Positions 8,158 to 16,837 are shown, numbered from the stretch's first letter. The stretch: 64,000 bases of DNA from Nocardioides guangzhouensis (GCF_004519545.1 NZ_SDKM01000008.1:62001-126000); one strand, 5' to 3'. Program-made: numbers and translations. The notes: a model not told the origin generated them from the sequence alone.

Positions 8158-10023
8158 GCCCGGTGTCCGGTGCGGCACCGGGACGGCCGTCACGGCCCCC
8201 GCCACCAGCCGTGCCAGCTCCGGACTGTCGATGTCCTCGGCGACGAGCGCGGCGGCGTCGCCGTCACCGTCCATCCCGAGGGCGGCTCCGTGGAGCAGGG
8301 CGCGCACGGTCAGCTCCCGCATCCCGTGCCGTGAGGCCCGGTCACGCATCTCGGCGACCCACCTCGCCGTCTGGGGGTGGCCGTGCCGGCGGCCCAGGGC
8401 GCAGAGGGCGTCGAGGATGTGCACGTCCAGCCAGACGTAGGCGTCCGCGAGGCGGCTGGACCGGTCGCGCGCATCGACCAGCGTGTCGAACGCCTTCTCG
8501 GCGTCCCCGCAGGCCTCGGCCACCAGGGCGAGACCGCGCGCCGCGATCCCTTCCCAGCACGGGTCGCCGATCTGGCAGGCTCGCGCGAACGACTGCCGGA
8601 GGGTGTCCCCGGCTCCGTCCACATCCCCGTTCGACAGCTGGACGTGGCCGAGGAACGCCTGCGGCCACGGCAGGAAACCGAGCCAGTGGTCACGTTCGGC
8701 GAGCCCCACCGCGGCGGTCAGGTGGTCGGCCGCCAGGTCGAGCTCACCGCGCAGCAGGTGGACGCGCCCACGCATCGACAGGCCGAACGCCTCACGGCGC
8801 GGTTCGTCCGCGGCCCGCGACAGGGCGGTGGCCTCGCTGAGCAGGGCCAGCGCCCGCGGGTAGTCGGCGACGTCGCTGGCGACCGAACCGAGGTACGTCG
8901 TCGCCTTGGCGAGCGTGGAGGGCGACGTCGACCGGGCCCGCACCCCCTCGAGCCGGCGTTCGGCCCGGTCGTACCGGGCCCGGAGGAAGTCCACGTAGCC
9001 GAGCTCGGCGCCGGCCCGCGCCGCGGCGTCAGGATCGCCGGAGCCGAGCGCGATCTCCTCCGCCTCGGTGAGGGCGACGACTCCCTGCTCGTCCGTGCCC
9101 CCGAGCGAGTGCACGAGGGCCTCCGCCAGGACCTGACGCGCCTCGACCCTGAGGCGTGGCGAGCCCGTCTGGTCGGCCAGGAGCACGGCGGTCGCGAAGG
9201 AGGACACCCCGGCGCCCACGGCGCCGGCCGACACGGCTGCCGAGCCGGCCTCGAGGATCGCCTGGACCGACGTCTCGTCGACGTCCACCAGGGGCCGGCG
9301 CCGCTCGCGCAGCGCGAGGCGGACCGCGGCGCCGGGCGCGGCGCCGAGCTCCTGCGCCGCGGTGGCCGACCACGTCGCGAACTGGCGTTCCGCGGCGTCG
9401 TCCTCACCGGCGAGCCGGTAGATGCGGATGAGCAGTGCCTGGTGGTTCTCGTCCAGGGGGCTCGAGAGGCTGGCCCGGAGCGCCAGGTCCCGGGCCTCCT
9501 GGAGGTCTCCTCTCGCGAGGTGCCCGAGCGCGGCCTCGTGGAGGATGGCTTCGGTGGCGGCGGCGAGACGGCGCCGCTGGGAGAGCAGCCAGGACTCGAA
9601 GGCGGGCGCGTTCTGGAGGACCAGCCCGTCGAGGAGCTCGGCGCCGAGGCCGGGCAGCGAGACGGCCTGGCGCCAGTGCCCGTGCACGAGCACGTCGGCG
9701 TCGACCGTGGCGTCGGACAGGCTGAGCCGGAGCGGATCGCCGTCCAGCCGGGCAACCGGCCCCAACCCGCGTCGGATCTCGGCGAGGCTCCAGCGGAGGG
9801 CCCGCATCGGGTCGTCGGCGTCGGCGAAGAGGAGCGTCGCGAGCTGGCTGCGTGCGGGAGGCCGTTCCCCGAGGAGGAGGAACGCCAGGAGCGCCCAGCT
9901 CTTGCGGCTCCGGAAGCGGTATCCCGGGCTGCCGTCGACCCGGAGGCACGGTCGGCCGAGCAGCTGGACGACGAGGCCGGGCGGCACCGCCCCGGCTGCG
10001 CCGGCGGGCTGGTCACGGTTCAT
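8155..10023 (-). CDS. AfsR/SARP-type regulator with BTAD and TPR region
   Basis: A 622-aa transcription regulator. Residues 15-110 form an OmpR-like winged helix as in SARP proteins (VVQLLGRPCLRVDG, RSRKSWALLAFLLLGERPPAR, MRALRWSLAEIRRGLG). Residues 115-260 are a bacterial transcriptional activation domain with TPR-like helices. The remaining 350 residues are rich in Ala/Leu helical repeats typical of TPRs. No NB-ARC P-loop is visible, so it is smaller than true AfsR. The ATG at 10023 is preferred to an in-frame codon 24 codons upstream, but neither has a clear ribosome site. It lies downstream of, and on the same strand as, the unknown gene and the DUF4242 gene. Targets are unknown. Confidence 0.82.
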   Translation of the reverse strand: MNRDQPAGAAGAVPPGLVVQLLGRPCLRVDGSPGYRFRSRKSWALLAFLLLGERPPARSQLATLLFADADDPMRALRWSLAEIRRGLGPVARLDGDPLRLSLSDATVDADVLVHGHWRQAVSLPGLGAELLDGLVLQNAPAFESWLLSQRRRLAAATEAILHEAALGHLARGDLQEARDLALRASLSSPLDENHQALLIRIYRLAGEDDAAERQFATWSATAAQELGAAPGAAVRLALRERRRPLVDVDETSVQAILEAGSAAVSAGAVGAGVSSFATAVLLADQTGSPRLRVEARQVLAEALVHSLGGTDEQGVVALTEAEEIALGSGDPDAAARAGAELGYVDFLRARYDRAERRLEGVRARSTSPSTLAKATTYLGSVASDVADYPRALALLSEATALSRAADEPRREAFGLSMRGRVHLLRGELDLAADHLTAAVGLAERDHWLGFLPWPQAFLGHVQLSNGDVDGAGDTLRQSFARACQIGDPCWEGIAARGLALVAEACGDAEKAFDTLVDARDRSSRLADAYVWLDVHILDALCALGRRHGHPQTARWVAEMRDRASRHGMRELTVRALLHGAALGMDGDGDAAALVAEDIDSPELARLVAGAVTAVPVPHRTPG

Positions 10024-10201
10024 CACGATGGGACCCCGCTGGTCATGTGCGCTCCGGCGTCGTACGGGACGGCCCGGCGCTGCCGGACACCGCATCCAGC
10101 GTCACACAGAACCGGGCCGCCGCCAACGACTCTCCACGGGTGCTGCCGCACGATGGTCGGCGGTACGGAGCTCGCACCGCCGGGCCGGACGGCTGCGCCG
10201 A

Positions 10202-10765
10202 TCATCCCGTGAGGGCGGCGTCGGTGCCGACGGCGTGGCCCAGCACGAAGGAGGGAGCGCCGGGATCCAGCACTGCGAGGACGACGCCGTGCACGAGCCC
10301 GAAGGCGCGCAACCGGGCAACCTCGGCTCCGTCCCAGTCGACGAGGGCTGCGGCCGCGCCGGGGCTGGACCGCTCGGCGAGCGCCGCCATGGCGGCGAGG
10401 ACCGGTGCCTCGGAGAGGGTGCCGTGGTCCGCGATCCGGGCGGCGACGTGGTCCAGCATGAGCGCGACCTCCTGCGCCGCGTCGTCCGGCTCGAGCAACC
10501 GGGGAGCGGGTGCCGGGGTGGGCGCAGGCTGCGCGCGGTAGCCCTTGGGTGGGTACGCCCTGGACCCTGCCGCCGGGGAGGTGGCCCGTCCGGCCTCCAG
10601 CAGGCGGGCCAGCGAGCCGGCGAGCCAGCGAGCCGCCGCTCGGCCGGAGGACCGGGGTCCGGCGTGGTCGGCGTTTCGGACCCGGGCCGCGAGGTGCCGG
10701 TCGCGGGCCGCCGCCAGGCGCGCGTCGCCCACGGTTCGTGCAAGTTCCTGGTGCAGGGTGTTCAT
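10202..10765 (-). CDS. Conserved-looking protein of unknown function, Ala-rich
   Basis: I do not recognise this 187-aa protein. It starts MNTLHQELARTVGDARLAAAR, split here as MNTLHQELARTVG and DARLAAAR. It has a helical first half, a Pro-rich hinge near 78-88 (PAPTPAPAP), and a second half with strand-like VDWDGAEVARLRAFGLVHG and VVLAVLDPGAPSFVLGHAV. There is no signal peptide, membrane helix or Cys pair. AGGAG lies 7-8 bases before the ATG, which supports a real gene. It sits 65 bases downstream of the DUF4242 gene and 178 bases before the AfsR-like gene; the three may be one transcript. The 178-base gap shows no other gene. Confidence 0.65.
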   Translation of the reverse strand: MNTLHQELARTVGDARLAAARDRHLAARVRNADHAGPRSSGRAAARWLAGSLARLLEAGRATSPAAGSRAYPPKGYRAQPAPTPAPAPRLLEPDDAAQEVALMLDHVAARIADHGTLSEAPVLAAMAALAERSSPGAAAALVDWDGAEVARLRAFGLVHGVVLAVLDPGAPSFVLGHAVGTDAALTG

Positions 10766-10830
10766 GAGTGTGCTCCTGGGGAGGGTCGCGACGCGACCCG
10801 AGATCGCGACGCGGTGGGGAGAGGGATGGG

Positions 10831-11082
10831 TCAGCGACCCTCGGTCACGGCGTAGATCTCGTCAGCGACGAGTCCGTGCGCCTCGCGGTGGACGGCGTGG
10901 GCGGCCTCGGCGTCGGGCGCCTCGACGAGGCAGAAGATCTTCCCGGCCGCCTCGTCGACCCAGTAGCGCAGGTAGCTCACGCCGTGGCCGCCCTGGGTCG
11001 CGAGATCCGCCTCGTGTGCCGTGGCGACGTCCCCGACGGAGACTCCGCCTTCGATGGTGTGCGCGTCCATGAACAGTGCCAT
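10831..11082 (-). CDS. DUF4242 (SCO4226-like) small protein
   Basis: An 83-aa protein of the DUF4242 family, whose Streptomyces member SCO4226 binds nickel (family knowledge). Residues MALFMDAHTIEGGVSVGDVA (residues 1-20) start a ferredoxin-like fold, and CLVEAPDAEAAHAVHREAHG follows near 50-70. His residues in DAHTIEGG and EAHG fit a metal-binding fold. The ATG at 11082 is preferred because GAGAGGA stands about 9 bases before it; an in-frame upstream ATG gives an unrelated Arg/Pro tail. It is the first gene of the presumed DUF4242-unknown-AfsR-like transcript and may sense metal or a small ligand (inference). Confidence 0.82.
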   Translation of the reverse strand: MALFMDAHTIEGGVSVGDVATAHEADLATQGGHGVSYLRYWVDEAAGKIFCLVEAPDAEAAHAVHREAHGLVADEIYAVTEGR

Positions 11083-11220
11083 GTCGGTGTCCTCTCGGTC
11101 CTCGGCCCGACGCGGTTCGCCGGGCCCGGGACGCCATGGCACCGCCCGTCCGTGTGACCCTGCGTGTGACGCTGTCCCAACGGTCCAGACCGTGGTCCCG
11201 CCGGACGACGGGTCGGCAGG

Positions 11221-12732
11221 TCAGTCGCTGTGCAGGAACGCGCGCACGTCGCCGATGGTGTCGGCCTCGTCGGCGGTCTTGTCGTCGCGGTAGCGGACCA
11301 CCCGCGCGAAGCGCAGCGCGAGACCGCCGGGGTAGCGGGTGGAGCGCTGCAGCCCGTCGAAGGCGACCTCCACGACCTGTTCGGGGCGCACGCGGACGAC
11401 CCAGTCGTCGCGCTCGGTCATCAGCTCGGTGAACCGCTCGGTCTGCCAGGCGAGCATCTCGTCGGTCATCCCCTTGAACGTCTTGCCGAGCATCACGAAG
11501 CCGCCGGACTCGGGGTCGCGGGCGCCGAGGTGGATGTTGGAGAGCCAGCCCCGGCGGCGGCCGCTGCCCTCCTCGACCGCGAGGACCACCAGGTCGAGGG
11601 TGTGCACGGGCTTGACCTTGACCCAGCCGACCCCGCGCCGGCCCGCGTCGTACGTCGCGTCGAGGCTCTTCACGACCACGCCCTCGTGGCCGGCGGCCAC
11701 GGCCGCGTCGAAGACCGCCCGGATGCCGTCGGGGCCGTCGACCACGGACCGGGGGACCAGGTGCTCGTCGGGGACCAGCGCAGCCAGCCGCTCGGACCGG
11801 TCGCGGGCAGGGCGGTCGAGGAGGTCCTCGCCGTCGACGTGCAGCAGGTCGAAGAAGTACGGCGTGATCGCGACGCCGGTGGCCGACGCCGTGCGCGAGG
11901 AGGTCTCCTGGAACGGGCGGGGCCTCCCGTCGGGACCGATCGCCAGCGCCTCGCCGTCCACGACCGCCCGCTCGGCGGGCAGGGCACGGACCACCTCGAC
12001 CACCTCGGGCAGCCGCGCGGTGATGTCCTCGAGCGTGCGGGTGGCGAGCAGGACCCGGTCTCCGACCTTGTGCGCCTGCAGGCGGATGCCGTCGAGCTTC
12101 CAGTCCACGGACACCTCGGTCGCGCCGAGTCGCTTCCAGGCGGCCTCGGCATCCGGCTCGCTGGCGGCCAGCATCGGCAGCACCGGCCGGCCCACCTCCA
12201 GGCGGACGGCGGCGAGGCCGGGCTCGCCCTCGGCCACCGCGGTGCCCACGATCGCGCGGGTGGAGCCGGCCAGCATCGCCGCCGACCGGATGGCGGCCAG
12301 GGGGAGGCCGGTCAGCTTCGCGACCGCCTCCTGGACGAGCGCGTCGGACGCGCCCTGGCGAACGTTGCCGGTGATCGCGCCGACCAGCCAGCGCTGCTCC
12401 GCGAGCGTCGCGCGCCCGAACAGGTCGGCCGCGGTGGCCTCGCGCACCGTCTTCGAGCCGGGGCCGGACAGCTCGGCCAGCCCGCCGAAGACCGCGTCCA
12501 CCTCGAGGATTCCGAGCGAGGGCTCGTCGGCAGCCGCCGGAGCCTTGCGGGTCGAACGCCAGCCCAGCCCGGTGCGGCGCTGGCGCAGCGTGCCGGACAG
12601 GTAGGTGGTGGCGACCTCGAGCTCCTCCGGCGCGGCCCGGCCGAGGACCTCGGCCAGGACCTCCACCTTGGCCAGCCGCGAGCGTGTGGCCGCGACCCGG
12701 GACGAGGCGTCGACGACCTCCGCGAGCAGCAT
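11221..12732 (-). CDS. ligB: ATP-dependent DNA ligase, LigB type
   Basis: A 503-aa ATP-dependent ligase close in length and plan to mycobacterial LigB (about 507 aa). An N-terminal helical DNA-binding domain (1-190) precedes the adenylation domain. Motif I is DWKLDGIRLQAHK, with the AMP-accepting Lys near 220. AVVDGEALA is motif III, VAAGHEGVVVKSL is motif IV, and GWVKVKP is motif V. An OB-fold C-terminus follows (NIHLGARDPESGGFVMLGK, RPEQVVEVAFDG). It seals nicks in duplex DNA in the cytoplasm and probably helps repair; the essential NAD ligase is elsewhere. A 175-codon upstream in-frame extension is not coding. CAGGAT stands 6 bases before the ATG. Confidence 0.93.
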   Translation of the reverse strand: MLLAEVVDASSRVAATRSRLAKVEVLAEVLGRAAPEELEVATTYLSGTLRQRRTGLGWRSTRKAPAAADEPSLGILEVDAVFGGLAELSGPGSKTVREATAADLFGRATLAEQRWLVGAITGNVRQGASDALVQEAVAKLTGLPLAAIRSAAMLAGSTRAIVGTAVAEGEPGLAAVRLEVGRPVLPMLAASEPDAEAAWKRLGATEVSVDWKLDGIRLQAHKVGDRVLLATRTLEDITARLPEVVEVVRALPAERAVVDGEALAIGPDGRPRPFQETSSRTASATGVAITPYFFDLLHVDGEDLLDRPARDRSERLAALVPDEHLVPRSVVDGPDGIRAVFDAAVAAGHEGVVVKSLDATYDAGRRGVGWVKVKPVHTLDLVVLAVEEGSGRRRGWLSNIHLGARDPESGGFVMLGKTFKGMTDEMLAWQTERFTELMTERDDWVVRVRPEQVVEVAFDGLQRSTRYPGGLALRFARVVRYRDDKTADEADTIGDVRAFLHSD

Positions 12733-12877
12733 GCGGCCATCCTGCCGCGCCGCACCGACAGCCGCACCGACCGGTGCCGTTCCGGCGGCCCGGGCCCGCC
12801 GATGCCGGTCACGTCCGATGCTGGGGTCCGGCTGGGGTTGACCGGTCCAGACACCTGCTCGACGGTTGCCGTGGGGA

Positions 12878-12891
12878 GGTTCGGACGAACC
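12878..12891. promoter_or_regulatory. Inverted repeat GGTTCG-GA-CGAACC upstream of the DUF4397 gene
   Basis: A perfect 6-bp inverted repeat lies 14 bases before the ATG of the secreted DUF4397 gene, in its likely promoter. It could be an operator. The rest of the 172-bp gap to ligB shows nothing else. Confidence 0.35.
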
Positions 12892-12904
12892 ACGGGGGTG
12901 TGGG

Positions 12905-13666
12905 ATGAGAGTGGGATGGTTCGGGGTCGCCGGCGCGGCCCTGGTGCTGACGTTGTCACCGGTCTCCGGGGGCGGTGCCGCCGAGCGGGCAGCGGCGCCG
13001 GCCGCGGTGAGCGTGGTGCAGGCGGTGCCGGGCCAGCAGGTCACGGTCACGGTCGACGGCACGTCGGTCGAGGGCGGCGCGGCCGGCGTCGGTGACGTCC
13101 TCGGTCCGCTCGAGCTCACCCCGGGGGAGCACGCACTGGCGTTTTCCGACGGGAGCGGAAGTGTCGACGTGACGTCCACGCTGGAGGTGAAGGCCGGGTC
13201 CACCAGCGACGTGGTGCTCCACCTGCCCGCGGACGTGGGCGGCGCACCGGTCGTCAACTCCTACGTGACGCCGACCGGCCCGATCGGGCCCGGCAAGGCG
13301 CGGGTCCTCGTGGCGCACACCGCGACCGTGGCCCCGGCCGACGTCCGGGTGGACGGGAAGGTGGTGTTCACCAACATCGCCAACGGCGAGTTCGCGACCG
13401 CCGACGTGCCTGCCGGCACCCACGTGGTCGAGCTGCTGCCGACCGGCCAGAAGTCCAACCCGATCCTGGGACCGATCGACCTCCGCGTCACCGCCGGCAC
13501 GGTGTCGAAGGTCTACGCCGTCGGCAACCCGCGTGACCGCTCGATGCAGGTGATCCTGCACAGCGCCACGCTCCGGCCCGACGGGTCCGTGGTCCCCGAC
13601 ACCATCCGCACCGGGTCGGCCGGGCTCGCCGCCGACATCCCGCTGCACCCGTTCGGACCGCACTGA
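12905..13666 (+). CDS. Secreted DUF4397 domain protein
   Basis: A 253-aa exported protein. A short Sec signal (MRVGWFGVAGAALVLTLSPVS, here split MRVGWFGVAG and AALVLTLSPVS) ends near residue 25. The mature part has two beta-sandwich repeats of the DUF4397 kind: VSVVQAVPGQQVTVTVDGTS, then ARVLVAHTATVAPADVRVDG with VDGKVVFTNIANGEF. No LPXTG-like sorting motif or C-terminal anchor is seen, so it is free or held by partners. It is the first gene of an operon with a class F sortase (GTG directly after its stop codon) and a membrane protein. The function of DUF4397 is unknown; a surface or adhesion role is a guess. Confidence 0.85.
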   Translation: MRVGWFGVAGAALVLTLSPVSGGGAAERAAAPAAVSVVQAVPGQQVTVTVDGTSVEGGAAGVGDVLGPLELTPGEHALAFSDGSGSVDVTSTLEVKAGSTSDVVLHLPADVGGAPVVNSYVTPTGPIGPGKARVLVAHTATVAPADVRVDGKVVFTNIANGEFATADVPAGTHVVELLPTGQKSNPILGPIDLRVTAGTVSKVYAVGNPRDRSMQVILHSATLRPDGSVVPDTIRTGSAGLAADIPLHPFGPH

Positions 13667-14323
13667 GTGGGACCGGTGCGCGGCGTCCCGGGACCGGTGC
13701 TGGTCGCGGCCGCGGCACTGCTGACCACCCTGGTCGCCGGATGCGGCCTCCGGGACGGCGGCACCGGCGAGCGCACGGCCCCCAGCCCCGGCGCGACCGA
13801 GCGACGTACGCCGACTCCGGTCGCGCCGGCCCGGCGCGCCGCCTCCCAGGTGACGCCGGAGGGACCCCGGGCGATCCGGCTGCCCGACGGCACCGTGCTG
13901 CGGGTGCGCGCCGTGGGCACCCGGGCCGACGGTGAGCTCGCCGTGCCCGACGACGTGCGCGTGGCCGGGTGGTGGCGCGGAGGATCTCGCCTCGGCGACC
14001 CGTTCGGCGCGACCCTGGTCGCCGGCCACGTCGACTCGCGCCGCCAGGGTCTCGGCCCGTACGCCGCCCTGCTCAGCGCAACGGCCGGGCAGCAGGTGGT
14101 TCTGCAGAGCCGCCATCTGAGGCAGGATTTCCGTGTGCGCTCGCTGCGGCTGGTCCGGCAGGCGCCCCTTCGCCACCAGCCCTGGATCCACTCGGCGGGC
14201 GGCGACCGGCGCCTGGTGCTGGTGACCTGCGCGCCGCCGTACCTGCCGTCCCGTGGCGGCTACCAGAACCTGGCCGTCGTGACTGCGGTGCCGACCGGCC
14301 CGCCCCAGCGACGGGGCCCGTGA
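13667..14323 (+). CDS. Class F sortase with lipoprotein-type signal
   Basis: A 218-aa sortase. The class F catalytic triad is visible: His in TLVAGHVDSRRQG (about 124), Cys in LVLVTCAPP (about 187), and Arg in SRGGYQNLAVVTA. The N-terminus LLTTLVAGC is a lipobox, with Cys26, so the enzyme is probably a lipid-anchored exoplasmic protein rather than a membrane-helix protein. A Pro/Arg linker follows. It begins with GTG immediately after the stop of the DUF4397 gene and ends overlapping the next ATG (TGATG). It would cleave and transfer a sorting-signal substrate at the cell surface, but no candidate substrate with a sorting motif is found nearby. Confidence 0.85.
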   Translation: MGPVRGVPGPVLVAAAALLTTLVAGCGLRDGGTGERTAPSPGATERRTPTPVAPARRAASQVTPEGPRAIRLPDGTVLRVRAVGTRADGELAVPDDVRVAGWWRGGSRLGDPFGATLVAGHVDSRRQGLGPYAALLSATAGQQVVLQSRHLRQDFRVRSLRLVRQAPLRHQPWIHSAGGDRRLVLVTCAPPYLPSRGGYQNLAVVTAVPTGPPQRRGP

Positions 14324-15258
14324 TGTCGGGGAAGAAGCCGCCCCGTCCGCTCCCGCAGCAGCAACAGCGTCCCGTCGTGCCCCCGCAGCGGACGGCACCG
14401 GAGGCCGAGACGGACCGGCTCGACGGCTCGCCGGCACCACCGCCACGCGAGCCGGGACCTCCGGACGCACCTGCGTCGCCGGACCCGGCCGGGCGACCGG
14501 AGGGAGCCGGCTCCCGTCCCCGGTCCCGGTCGTCCGGGCTCCGGGTGGTCACCATCCCGGACGCGGCGAACCCCTCGTTCGCGGGTGAGTCGTCCCGACG
14601 CCGGTGGCTGTTCCTCACCGTCCTCCTGGTGGTCGCGCTGGTGGCCGTCGGCGCGATGCTGCTGGTGCGCGGTCCCGAAACAGATGGGCCCTCGGCCGGA
14701 GGGAGTCCGGTGCCGCCGGCGCCGGAACGCCTGGCGCCGGACACGTCGTACGTCGCGACCCGGGTCCGGGAGGACGGCGACCTCGTCGTGCAGCACTGGA
14801 TCCGCAGTCGAGATCCCGTCTACGGGCTCACGCTCGCCGTCCCGAGCACCGGCGCGGATCGCCAGGGCACCGCACACGGGGTCGAGCTCTTCGCCGACGG
14901 CAGGAGGGTGCCCGGACCCCGGACGGTGACCGGGCAGCCGGCCCACTACTTCGCCCTCGGCGCCACCCACGTCTACGTCCGCTACCGCCTCCGCGGCGCG
15001 CTGGAACGCAGCACCAGCGCCCCGGGCCGTGCGTTGGCGCGCACCACGGCCCTGCGGGTCGACCTCACTCGTTCCCTCGCCTCGGTTCGGCAGGCGATCG
15101 GGGGTGCCAAGGTGCTGGCCGGGGCGTGCACGCCCCGGGTGACCGACATAGGGTTCAGGCCGGTTCCCTGCGGAGCTCCGGTGGGCGACGGCTGGTCCGT
15201 GGACCTGTCCGGCCAGCACGTGAACGACGCGGTGACGGTCCAGCTGGATCTGAGGTGA
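14323..15258 (+). CDS. Membrane-anchored protein of unknown function in sortase operon
   Basis: A 311-aa bitopic protein. Residues 1-88 are a Pro/Gln/Arg-rich cytoplasmic tail. One membrane helix follows (LFLTVLLVVALVAVGAMLLV, about 92-111). The external domain of about 195 residues (APDTSYVATRVREDGDLVVQHW onward, split APDTSYVATR, VREDGDLVVQHW) looks like a beta-sandwich, with two Cys in GACTPRV and FRPVPCGAP. I do not recognise the family. Its ATG overlaps the sortase stop by one base, so translation is coupled. It could be a scaffold or partner of the DUF4397 protein. No sorting motif is seen at its C-terminus. Confidence 0.75.
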   Translation: MSGKKPPRPLPQQQQRPVVPPQRTAPEAETDRLDGSPAPPPREPGPPDAPASPDPAGRPEGAGSRPRSRSSGLRVVTIPDAANPSFAGESSRRRWLFLTVLLVVALVAVGAMLLVRGPETDGPSAGGSPVPPAPERLAPDTSYVATRVREDGDLVVQHWIRSRDPVYGLTLAVPSTGADRQGTAHGVELFADGRRVPGPRTVTGQPAHYFALGATHVYVRYRLRGALERSTSAPGRALARTTALRVDLTRSLASVRQAIGGAKVLAGACTPRVTDIGFRPVPCGAPVGDGWSVDLSGQHVNDAVTVQLDLR

Positions 15259-15343
15259 CCGGCCCCACGGGTCCCTTGCACGGACGTGGCGCCGACCGTG
15301 CGCCGACGGGACCCGGCTCCTGTCGTGGGTGATACTGGCGCCC

Positions 15344-15361
15344 GTGAGGCGACCCAGGTGA
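15344..15361 (+). other. Five-codon leader ORF overlapping the glycosylase start
   Basis: GATACT (15331-15336) is followed 7 bases later by GTG AGG CGA CCC AGG TGA. That stop codon overlaps the GTG at 15358 as GTGA. A transcript starting at 15344 would be leaderless and would encode the peptide (V/M)RRPR, coupling translation to the glycosylase. It may be coincidence. Confidence 0.3.
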
Positions 15362-16281
15362 ACGCACGAGTCCGCCACTGGCGGCCGGACTGGCCGTGCC
15401 CGGTGGCTCAGGTGCTGGCCCCGCACCGCCGCGGCGGCGGGGACCCGACGTACCGCATTGACGCGGCGGGCCGGCACTGGCGCGGCATCCGTACGCCGGT
15501 CGGCCCGGCGACCCTGTGCGTGGCCGCTCGGCCCCGGGACGGCGTGGTGCGGGCCGAGGCCTGGGGCGAGGGCGCGGCCTGGGTGCTCGACGCGCTGCCG
15601 GCGATGCTCGGCGCCGAGGACGACCCGTCGGGGTTCGAGGCCCGGCACCCGGTGCTGGAGCAGGCGCTGCGGCTGCACCCCCACTGGCGGATCGGTCGCA
15701 CGGACCTGGTCATGGAGTCGCTGGTGCCGGCGATCGTCGAGCAGAAGGTGACGGGCAAGGAGGCCTTCGCCGGTTTCCGCTCGCTGGTCCACTTCCACGG
15801 TGAGCGGGCGCCCGGCCCCGGCACCGACCTCCGCCTCTGGGTGCAGCCCGACCCGGCCACCCTGCGCACCGTGCCCTCCTGGGAGTGGCTGCGGCTGCAC
15901 ATCGACCCGGCCCGCTCGCGCACCGTCGTCCAGGCCGCGCGGGTGGGCCCGTCACTCGAGCGGATCACCGCCCTCGACCACGCGGAGGCGGACCGCCGGC
16001 TGCGGACCCTGCCCGGGATCGGCGTCTGGACGAGCGCCGAGGCCCGGGTGCGCTCGATGGGCGACCCGGACGCGGTGAGCTTCGGCGACTTCCACGTCGC
16101 CAAGGACATCGGCTGGGCGCTCACGGGCGCACCCGTCGACGACGACGGCCTGGCCGAGCTCCTCGAGCCGTGGCGCGGGCACCGCTACCGCGTCCAGGCC
16201 CTGGTCGGGCTGGCGGCGCTCCGACGGCCCCGGCGTGGGCCGCGGATGTCGTTGCCGACGCACTACCCGGTCGGGCCCTGA
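15358..16281 (+). CDS. DNA-3-methyladenine glycosylase II family (AlkA/HhH-GPD) protein
   Basis: A base-excision-repair glycosylase of the HhH-GPD superfamily, 307 aa from the GTG at 15358. The helix-hairpin-helix is LRTLPGIGVWTSAEARVRSMG (split LRTLPGIGVW, TSAEARVRSMG), followed by PDAVSFGDFHVAKD with the catalytic Asp. LVMESLVPAIVEQKVTGKEA is the conserved helix that precedes it. It removes alkylated purines from DNA. The start is uncertain: GTG at 15286 is also in frame, but the GATACT hexamer at 15331 and the GTGA coupling favour 15358. Its 3' end overlaps the convergent NTPase gene by 19 bases. Confidence 0.85.
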   Translation: MNARVRHWRPDWPCPVAQVLAPHRRGGGDPTYRIDAAGRHWRGIRTPVGPATLCVAARPRDGVVRAEAWGEGAAWVLDALPAMLGAEDDPSGFEARHPVLEQALRLHPHWRIGRTDLVMESLVPAIVEQKVTGKEAFAGFRSLVHFHGERAPGPGTDLRLWVQPDPATLRTVPSWEWLRLHIDPARSRTVVQAARVGPSLERITALDHAEADRRLRTLPGIGVWTSAEARVRSMGDPDAVSFGDFHVAKDIGWALTGAPVDDDGLAELLEPWRGHRYRVQALVGLAALRRPRRGPRMSLPTHYPVGP

Positions 16282-16814
16282 CTGCCGGGCTCCCAGGCGA
16301 GCACCGCGTCCCGGAGCCTCTCCGGAGGACGGGCGGTGTCCAGCCGCAGGACCGGGCAGGCGAGGGTGGCCAGCCACTCCTCGTGGCGGACCCGGCTCCG
16401 GCCGTCGAACGCCGGGTCGTCGTACCCACGTGCCCAGGCGAGGAAGTCACCCAGCGCCGTCTCGTCCACGCTGCGGCTCGCACGCTGGTTGCGCTCCCGG
16501 GCCTCCAGCCGGCGCAGTCGCTCCTTTGGGTCCAGGGTCAGGAACACCACGGCGTCGCAGCGGGCCACCACCGAACTGCCCCAGCTGATCATCGTCCCGG
16601 ACAGCACCCACGCCGGTCGCGGCGCGAAGAGCTGCTCCATGAGCGCGACCCGCTCGGGGACCGACCGCTGGTCGGCGTATGGCGGGTCCGTGGGCAGCCA
16701 GAAGTAGTCGTCGGCGTCGGCGTGCGGCACGGACCACGCGTCGGCCAGGGCCCGGCCGAGCGTCGTCGTACCGGTGCCGCTGGCGCCCGTGACGTGCAGT
16801 CGACAGCGTCGCAT
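16263..16814 (-). CDS. P-loop NTPase, adenylate/shikimate-kinase-like
   Basis: A 183-aa soluble protein with a Walker A loop at the N-terminus, HVTGASGTGTTTLGRALAD (residues 7-25). A conserved DADDYFW follows near 34, in the position where nucleoside and shikimate kinases bind substrate. WVLSGTMISWG, VFLTLDP and an Arg-rich lid (LRRLEARERNQR) follow. This is the usual layout of small actinobacterial AAA/adenylate-kinase-like proteins whose substrates are unknown. CAGAAT stands 7 bases before the ATG. The stop codon lies inside the 3' end of the glycosylase gene on the other strand. Confidence 0.78.
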   Translation of the reverse strand: MRRCRLHVTGASGTGTTTLGRALADAWSVPHADADDYFWLPTDPPYADQRSVPERVALMEQLFAPRPAWVLSGTMISWGSSVVARCDAVVFLTLDPKERLRRLEARERNQRASRSVDETALGDFLAWARGYDDPAFDGRSRVRHEEWLATLACPVLRLDTARPPERLRDAVLAWEPGSQGPTG

Positions 16815-16837
16815 CCGCCGGATTCTGCCGGACCCGC

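Noticed and set aside
12905..13666. LPXTG-type sortase substrate in the DUF4397 protein
   Set aside because: The C-terminus ends in PLHPFGPH with no sorting motif, hydrophobic span or basic tail.
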